A stretch of 64,000 nucleotides of DNA. Source: Mactromeris polynyma. Its lineage: Eukaryota > Mollusca > Bivalvia > Venerida > Mactridae. Location of the stretch: positions 23,362,905 to 23,426,904 of the forward strand of contig JASFXZ010000005.1 in NCBI GenBank assembly GCA_032209605.1, written 5' to 3'. Under the pieces are notes generated by a model that had not been told where the DNA came from, searched no databases, and saw nothing but the letters and a program-made list of their open reading frames with translations. This document shows, piece by piece, positions 59,301 through 64,000 of the stretch; the first letter of the stretch is position 1; each line of letters starts with the position of its first letter. The translations under genes and the position numbers were made by a program.

Positions 59301-61013
59301 ATGTCTAACAAGTCTCAGGAGAGCTTAGGAATATGTTGGATTCATTTCATTATAAGGATTTTATATCTCTCATGGTCTTAAGTATAGAATGCTTACAATG
59401 TTCCACATGAAGAAAATTTGGTCTATCATATGCAACATGATTAATATATACAAACAAATTTGCCAAGTATAATTTTTTCATGGAAAATGTGTATTAACAA
59501 GTAAAATATTCTTGTCATCTGAAGAAAAAATATTTTAGATATATCAAGAATAAAACTTATATAAGAGCAATTACAGAAGAAGTTTGCAAAACAATTTATT
59601 TGCAAAACACATCAATAAAAACATAATTTTATATCACTTATTTCAACAAATGAAATTGCATCTGCTTGTACTAGGGAGCATCAAACTGGTGATAATGTAA
59701 GTATTCAATCATTCTAATAACATCCTGGAACTAAAATTGAGTGTAAAATGAGGACCACATATAGTTCATACCTTCAAATGCGTTTGTGGGTTTCTCTTCT
59801 GTGTATGAATAAAACTTGGGAACTGAAATAAAAAGAGCATCATTAACATCAGAAAGTGGATAAATCAGCATAGTTACACCAAAAGTCCATGTATTCTAAA
59901 AGACTACAATTAACTATAAGTCAGTATTTTATATCTGTCAAATGCTGATAGAGTATAATGTGGCAATTAGTAAATGGTCATTGAAAAACAAATGACAATG
60001 TTTGACATCAGATTACACTGCTCAAAGTAACAACCAACCTGAATTATCTTCATATTTTGAAGTTTATAGCTTATACGGTTTTCTCCTCTTAAACCTTGTT
60101 TATGCAACAAATAAATATCAGGTCCTGATGTACATGTATATAATGTTGAATTGAAATGGGCTATTCAAAACAATGTATTATTCGGACCAAAGAAATATAA
60201 ATGAACGAAGTCTGACTGCACTTAAAAAGTAAAAATGCTGCATTAAAATTACCAGGAATGGATCTCTGATGAAGAATATGGGTGTGTTATTGCCAACCAT
60301 GTCCCAGTTACCTTCCTCAGAGTAAAATTTCACAGCAAATCCTCGAGGATCCCGTGCGGTATCAGCTGAGCCCGACTCACCACCTGTAGAGTAGATAAAT
60401 ATAGCATAACTAGAACAAAGCAGATATTATCAAAGTTTGAAGTACACTTTCAGCATTTTTATCTGTTAATCATAAACAATAGCAAAATGAAAGATAGAGA
60501 CCGAGCGTCAAAATCAGGATTTACTATATACTGTATATCTAACGTCTTAAAACCATCCTTATAAAATGGTTAGGTAAAACCATTCCCAGCAAAGTTTAGG
60601 TGACTAGGTAGGTAGGTAGGTAATCCATCTTTAATCTGTCACTATTTACAAATATATCATTTTGGGGCCGACTTCAAAATTACCTTATACAAGATCTGTC
60701 CCTGCTTCAAGACCTAAATATTGTAAGACTTAATAATTCTATTTATAGACTTCAGACAGATGTTCGGCAATGCTGGGACACACCAAAGCCACTATGACTG
60801 ATCAGACTTTTTTTTTAGTTTTCCAAATTATGAGAATAAAAATACTGAACTTACACAATCTTATTGTCAAAGGCATTGATACCAACTATAGTAAATACTT
60901 ACCAACAGTAGAGAATCTGACAGCAAGTGGTGTTTTCTTGCCAATAGATTCAAATGGCTTCAGTTTGGTATACTTGGTAACATCATGTGTACATTCAAAG
61001 TATCCAAAGGCAC
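47364..61013 (-). CDS. CAT: Catalase, 5'-partial: ten C-terminal coding exons
   Basis: Ten exons with consistent phases encode 436 residues of a typical clade-3 animal catalase (H2O2 to water and oxygen, peroxisomal, haem enzyme). Seen: [35 protein letters not shown], the distal-pocket [14 protein letters not shown] with the catalytic Asn at fragment residue 69, [36 protein letters not shown], and the haem-ligand signature RLFSYSDTH with the proximal Tyr at fragment residue 279. The C-terminus ends AQL, comparable to the non-canonical peroxisomal targeting ANL of human catalase. The N-terminal exons, with the distal catalytic His, lie beyond the right edge, so the first intron seen exceeds 2.98 kb. 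No frameshift or stop was found. Confidence 0.96.
48610..48770 (-). mobile_element. Palindromic MITE with CRE-like ends, family C, truncated copy 3
   Basis: Inverted copy sharing AGTAAGTAATATTTGCCTCA, TATGGCAATAT and GAAATGACTTCACTTACAG; about 70 bases of one end are missing. Confidence 0.75.
48975..49099 (+). repeat. 23-bp tandem repeat, five copies plus partial, last catalase intron
   Basis: Five perfect copies of a 23-base unit (TACACTGCCCAGCATTCACT plus ACA) start at 48975, 48998, 49021, 49044 and 49067. A partial sixth carries a substitution. Copy identity suggests recent expansion. Confidence 0.95.
49825..50035 (+). mobile_element. tRNA-derived SINE, family S2, copy 2
   Basis: Head GCATAGTGATTGAGGGTTAG, CCTGACTCCTGATCC and AGTATGAATCC; body CGAGTACTGGTTAGTAATAC and TTAATACAAGTTGTAA. 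Confidence 0.7.
50266..50432. mobile_element. Pogo-like MITE, family P3, copy 1
   Basis: TACAGTACAACCTCTCTAAA and GGAGAGGTTGCACTGTA form terminal inverted repeats with TA at both ends. Confidence 0.7.
51020..51405 (-). repeat. Possible dispersed C-run repeat, inverted copy in catalase intron
   Basis: On the minus strand, GGGGCCGTTTGTGGGTAC, CAATTTCCAC and CAAATTCCCCTTTC resemble the 30080 and 16725 copies. Confidence 0.4.
51512..51679 (-). CDS. CAT: Catalase exon i
   Basis: Acceptor TTCTCTAG. Encodes [40 protein letters not shown] and [16 protein letters not shown], matching the C-terminal helices of animal catalases. Donor GTAAAC, phase 0. Confidence 0.96.
52449..52603 (-). CDS. CAT: Catalase exon h
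   Basis: Acceptor GCTATTACAG. Encodes [20 protein letters not shown] and [16 protein letters not shown]. The preceding intron is about 4.1 kb and holds a foldback-like element. Donor GTATGT. Confidence 0.96.
52729..52945 (+). repeat. Left array of GACTTTTCAACCCC repeats
   Basis: About eleven copies, spaced irregularly by 2 to about 15 bases, many followed by TA. Forms an inverted pair with the array at 56017. Confidence 0.9.
54918..55228 (+). repeat. Direct repeat pair of about 48 bp inside the foldback-like element
   Basis: 54918-54964 and 55180-55228 share AATAAAGACAATGTAA, then TTGTTGACTGTGTTACGTAA and GAC, with a few differences. Probably an internal duplication within the element. Confidence 0.8.
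55418..55462. repeat. 14-bp-arm inverted repeat inside the foldback-like element
   Basis: ATTGGTAAAGCAGT (55418-55431) and ACTGCTTTACCAAT (55449-55462) are perfect reverse complements with a 17-base loop. Confidence 0.85.
56017..56191 (-). repeat. Right array of GGGGTTGAAAAGTC repeats
   Basis: About eight copies in opposite orientation to the left array. The last three are in close tandem. Confidence 0.9.
56393..56616 (-). mobile_element. Palindromic MITE with CRE-like ends, family C, copy 4
   Basis: TCCAACCGTTTCTGTAAGTG at one end and TTACAGCAGAGGTTGTAAAT at the other; about 200 bases downstream of the foldback-like element, in the same intron. Confidence 0.8.
56677..56815 (-). CDS. CAT: Catalase exon g (haem-ligand signature)
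   Basis: Acceptor TTTGACAG. Encodes [20 protein letters not shown] and [28 protein letters not shown] fits the catalase proximal haem-ligand pattern; the Tyr is the axial ligand. Donor GTTAGA, one base carried over. Confidence 0.97.
57195..57347 (-). CDS. CAT: Catalase exon f
   Basis: Acceptor TTATCTAG. Encodes [31 protein letters not shown] and [12 protein letters not shown]. The His that follows Trp-Pro in human catalase, an NADPH contact, is Gln here. Donor GTAAGA. Confidence 0.96.
57655..57790 (+). mobile_element. tRNA-like SINE head, separate family
   Basis: GTGTAGTGGAGCAGGTGTTG and GTGGGTTCAAACCACAC resemble A and B boxes of a tRNA-derived SINE. The downstream body is unlike S1 or S2. 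Confidence 0.5.
58016..58161. mobile_element. Pogo-like MITE, family P1, copy 6
   Basis: CAGAAAACCCTTAATAATAA at the left and TCAGGTTTTTCTG|TA at the right. Shorter than the others; in a catalase intron. Confidence 0.7.
58170..58325 (-). mobile_element. tRNA-derived SINE, family S2, copy 3
   Basis: On the minus strand, GGCATTGTGGTCACAGG, CTCCTGATCCAACAGTC and GAGTTCGAATCTTGG match the S2 head. The body is degraded and ends near the P1 MITE at 58161. Confidence 0.6.
58503..58694 (-). CDS. CAT: Catalase exon e
   Basis: Acceptor CTTTCAG. Encodes [35 protein letters not shown] and [10 protein letters not shown]. Donor GTACAT. Confidence 0.96.
59048..59227 (-). CDS. CAT: Catalase exon d
   Basis: Acceptor ACTTTCAG. 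Encodes [40 protein letters not shown] and [20 protein letters not shown]. Donor GTAAAC. Confidence 0.96.
59772..59822 (-). CDS. CAT: Catalase exon c (17 codons)
   Basis: A short exon encoding [17 protein letters not shown], almost identical to vertebrate catalase. Acceptor ATTTCAG, donor GTATGA. Confidence 0.95.
60113..60222. mobile_element. Pogo-like MITE, family P2, partial copy 3
   Basis: Contains AAATGGGCTATTCAAAACAA and ends AACGAAGTCTGACTGCA; the left end is lost. Confidence 0.6.
60253..60383 (-). CDS. CAT: Catalase exon b (distal haem pocket)
   Basis: Acceptor CTCTACAG. Encodes [20 protein letters not shown] and [20 protein letters not shown], with the catalytic Asn. Donor GTAATT. 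Confidence 0.96.
60903..61013 (-). CDS. CAT: Catalase exon a (first exon in window)
   Basis: Acceptor TCTGTATCAG. Encodes [20 protein letters not shown] then [13 protein letters not shown]. Needs one carried-over base from an exon outside the window; donor GTAAGT. Confidence 0.95.
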
Positions 61014-61049
61014 CTGATACAGAAAAGAAGATACAATGTTGAGGGTTAA

Positions 61050-61212
61050 AAGCACCGGAGATTGTCAAGAGTTATCTCCCTTTATCCCTTATTTAGTGTG
61101 TATATATATATATATACATGTAGTACGGTACTATATATACAAATTCTATAGAAGGGATAATAGGAGATAACAATAGAAGAGATAAAGGGAGCAAACTAGT
61201 GACAATCTTGTT
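61050..61212. mobile_element. Palindromic MITE, family D, copy 2
   Basis: GGAGATTGTCAAGAGTTATC then CTCCCTTTATCCCTT at the left, AGATAAAGGGAGC and GTGACAATCTTG at the right, with a TATATATATAC core. Confidence 0.7.
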
Positions 61213-63004
61213 TGGTTTAAAGCATAACTGTTGTAAATATATATAGTCGAAAAAATGTGCCAAACTGTTACACAACATAATAGATCAATCCATGTGACAT
61301 CGTTATACGAAATGGCAATGTAACATCACTCGGAAGGCTTCCAGAGTATGATAAAATGTTTTAATGGTAATGTATGACACCACTGCGGCTCACAGAAATG
61401 TGGTGTTAATCTTGGTATGATGCCAGTACCAACAGAAAACAAGGAACAACTTACAAACAATCATCAAAATATGTATAGAGCACTTGTGCAACAAAGACAA
61501 AAGCTTTACATAAATATAGATAGATAATTGTTGCTGTTATTTAAACATAAAGATAACAACCATGTATATTATTGTGAACAAATTTCTGGAACAGCAGATT
61601 ACATGCTAAGTGCTTATTTGATACCAGTGAAAATAATTACCATTAGACATAAAACATGTACTCTCAAATAATCAAGAGTGTTTCCATAAAACAAATACAT
61701 AATATATAATTATACATGTAATATATCTTACGTTATATTTATACACATTTTTTTAAATTTTAATATATTTATATCAAAATACAGAAATCAGCAGGCCAAC
61801 TGAGAATGGTATGTGAGTATTCTATTACATAGCTCAAACAGAAGCAGTTTACATAATAGGTGGGTAATTATGTTATGTAAGTACATGTAAAATGCTCAGT
61901 CATTTAAATTCCTAATCTACATTCATTAAGTATACAGAAACAAGAATGTTGTATAGATAATAAGTCATTGAAGTAGCTGACTGTAGGTACTTCATGATTT
62001 GGTTACCTATATCATCAACTGTCCTTGTCACTTAAAGTGGGTCAACTTTGTGGAAAATACCGGCAATGTTACATGCCATCAAAAATAATTTTAATAATCA
62101 TTTTTGCTGACGTGCATCATGAGGACATACATGTATATTATGTAACCATTATGTTTAGAGCCACGTGGATGATTTCAAGGATAGCTACAGGCTTGGTCTT
62201 GGTTATACATAAATGTCACCCCATACAGCAATATACAGTAACAGGTTGATTAAAGTATGTATTATTTGAGGTTAGATTTCTTTATTTTTTTTGGAAATCC
62301 AGCCAGCACTTCATGGGAGCAGGAATGCCTGTATGTGCGAAGGAGCGTTATCTTGTAAAATGCAAACCAGAGTTATGGAACTTCATTAGGGAACTCCCCA
62401 CATTGCTTATCTCCCCTAGCGGTACTTTAGTCTCTGCCTTCATGAATGGATATTTATATTAAATGACAGCTACGCCATGAAAACAGTCATCCATTTATTC
62501 TATTAGATTCATTTTTTCATATTATCACTCATATTGGCCTCATTTCTCTGAAAAATAACCAAATCTATATTAAGATTAATATCTAATATAAGATCAAAAC
62601 TTGTGATAACAGAGGTCTCTGTTTTTAGTAAAGGAAGACCACTGAAAAGGAAACTGTCTGACTTGTTTGGTTATTTAATTAATTATGCTGAGAACTTGAG
62701 TATACATGTAATTTAAAAGCCTTCTGTCTAGCAGTGGTTGAGAATCCTGCCAATAACACTATATCAAAACCTTTTAGCAAAACTAACTTAAAAATGGTCA
62801 TAGTTTATAAATTTCAAAAGTTTTGCTTACACATTCTGATGTTTACCATAAATTTAACTTAAGATTTTAATCTGAATATTCATTTCAAACTACTTGTTCT
62901 CCCGTTACCAAGACTTGTAACTAAAGATCTGTTTTACATAACCTTTATCTCATTTATAAGTCCCTCAAGCATCAAATGTTAACCCGAGGTATGATACATG
63001 TTAC

Positions 63005-63406
63005 TGTAACAGGCCCAACTTTTAGTGTTGTGGCCGCTATACTTTTAGTAGTGCTTAACCTTCATAATTCGGTTAATTTTTTTAGTATTTAATTTGAAAC
63101 GAAACAAATACGGCTGGTAGGGTATAACAACTAGAGCAAGTTGTCAAACCAGTTGTTTGGGTGTGTCAGCTGTGTAATGTAGACCTCGCCAGTTATTAGT
63201 GTCTTTCGAGTTCCATCATCAGTTAGTACACACGGGAGTTGTTCGGGAGTTGAGAGTGGTATCGAGGAAAGCTTATTTCCTGATGGGATTACGACGACAA
63301 AACAGAACATCCTTCCGAGTTGATTGTAACGTGTTGTAAATAAATATTGAACCCATGCAAGCGGACCTTATGGTTGTTTTTTATGGTCATTTGGCCGCAT
63401 GTAACA
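63005..63406 (+). mobile_element. Solo LTR of an LTR retrotransposon
   Basis: Starts TGTAACAGGCCCAAC, ends GGCCGCATGTAACA and is flanked by TTAC on both sides (63001-63004, 63407-63410). AATAAA at 63339-63344 sits where an LTR polyadenylation signal is expected. No internal region or second LTR, so probably formed by LTR recombination. Confidence 0.75.
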
Positions 63407-64000
63407 TTACTTGTATATAATAGTAATTATAAACCACATGTAGAATGTAAACTAGTCTTAAATCAAACTTTCATAACTCATTAGAAACAAAAGCGGTCAA
63501 AATTTACCACACATGTACTTAAACTGTTCATAACTCATTGTTTCATAACTAATTAACATAAATATTAATTATAAAACTGATGCTAGACTTATGTACGGGT
63601 TAAATTGTCAATACATAACAAAAATTAATTACGAAACACCATAATTAACCACCTTCAAAAGTTCATCAAACTAAACATCAGTTTTTATCATTCAAGTACC
63701 GTGTTAAACAACGCAATATCAACATTGACTTTGATAGATAAATGTTTATAGCATACATCGGTTGTGGAGGAGAGGTAGTCATTATATCTGGGTAGACAAA
63801 GTCTACGTGCTATTTATCTGAACGTCCTATATATTTCATCTAAGGTCAGAATCGTAACTTAATCTCTGTCTGTACTTGAGTATAAACTGAAGGGTATATC
63901 TGATGTGACCGTGAATACCCTATACCTGTATTACATGATTGTCTGTGCACCATTCTTACTTACAAATTTAGAATCTGATACACTTTATCAAATTGATATG

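Larger units (their letters stand above)
61014..64000. other. Catalase upstream intron continuing beyond the window
   Basis: No catalase N-terminal coding block could be found here on the minus strand. Contents seen are the family D MITE at 61050, the solo LTR at 63005 and AT-rich unique sequence. Confidence 0.6.

Overview
This window is animal genomic DNA: AT-rich, intron-dense, with GT-AG introns and many short interspersed repeats. The gene content (an IBTK orthologue and an animal catalase), tRNA-derived SINEs and dense MITEs point to a lophotrochozoan, most likely a bivalve mollusc. The phylum is inference from protein flavour and repeat content; no species was identified.

Layout. 1-12.6 kb has no recognisable host gene. 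It holds SINE copies, MITEs, a dead non-LTR retrotransposon end (9.5-10.2 kb) and recent short duplications. 12.65-46.0 kb, plus strand: a complete orthologue of IBTK (inhibitor of Bruton tyrosine kinase; ankyrin + RCC1 + two BTB domains). Twenty-four coding exons were joined by hand with every splice phase consistent, giving 1361 residues, close to the roughly 1350 of the vertebrate protein. A YY1-type promoter motif and a probable 5' untranslated exon lie at 12.65 kb. 46.4-61.0 kb and beyond, minus strand: a catalase gene converging on IBTK tail to tail. Ten coding exons (436 residues, from the GAFGYFE region to the C-terminus) are present; the N-terminal exons with the distal catalytic histidine lie past the right edge. 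61.0-64.0 kb is catalase intron and contains a solo LTR.

The two genes have unrelated biochemical roles: IBTK is a BTB-type adaptor and catalase is a peroxisomal H2O2-degrading enzyme. Their link here is positional, with about 350 bp between the inferred polyadenylation signals. Most of the novelty is in the introns: a 30-copy 36-bp minisatellite, a 16-bp minisatellite whose every unit resembles a splice donor, a 3.5-kb foldback-like element bounded by inverted arrays of a short repeat, a perfect 43-bp-arm nested palindrome, several pogo-like and palindromic MITE families, and a 67-bp degenerate repeat that starts inside the last IBTK codons and runs into the 3' UTR. No bacterial-type system, CRISPR array, toxin or viral gene was seen.
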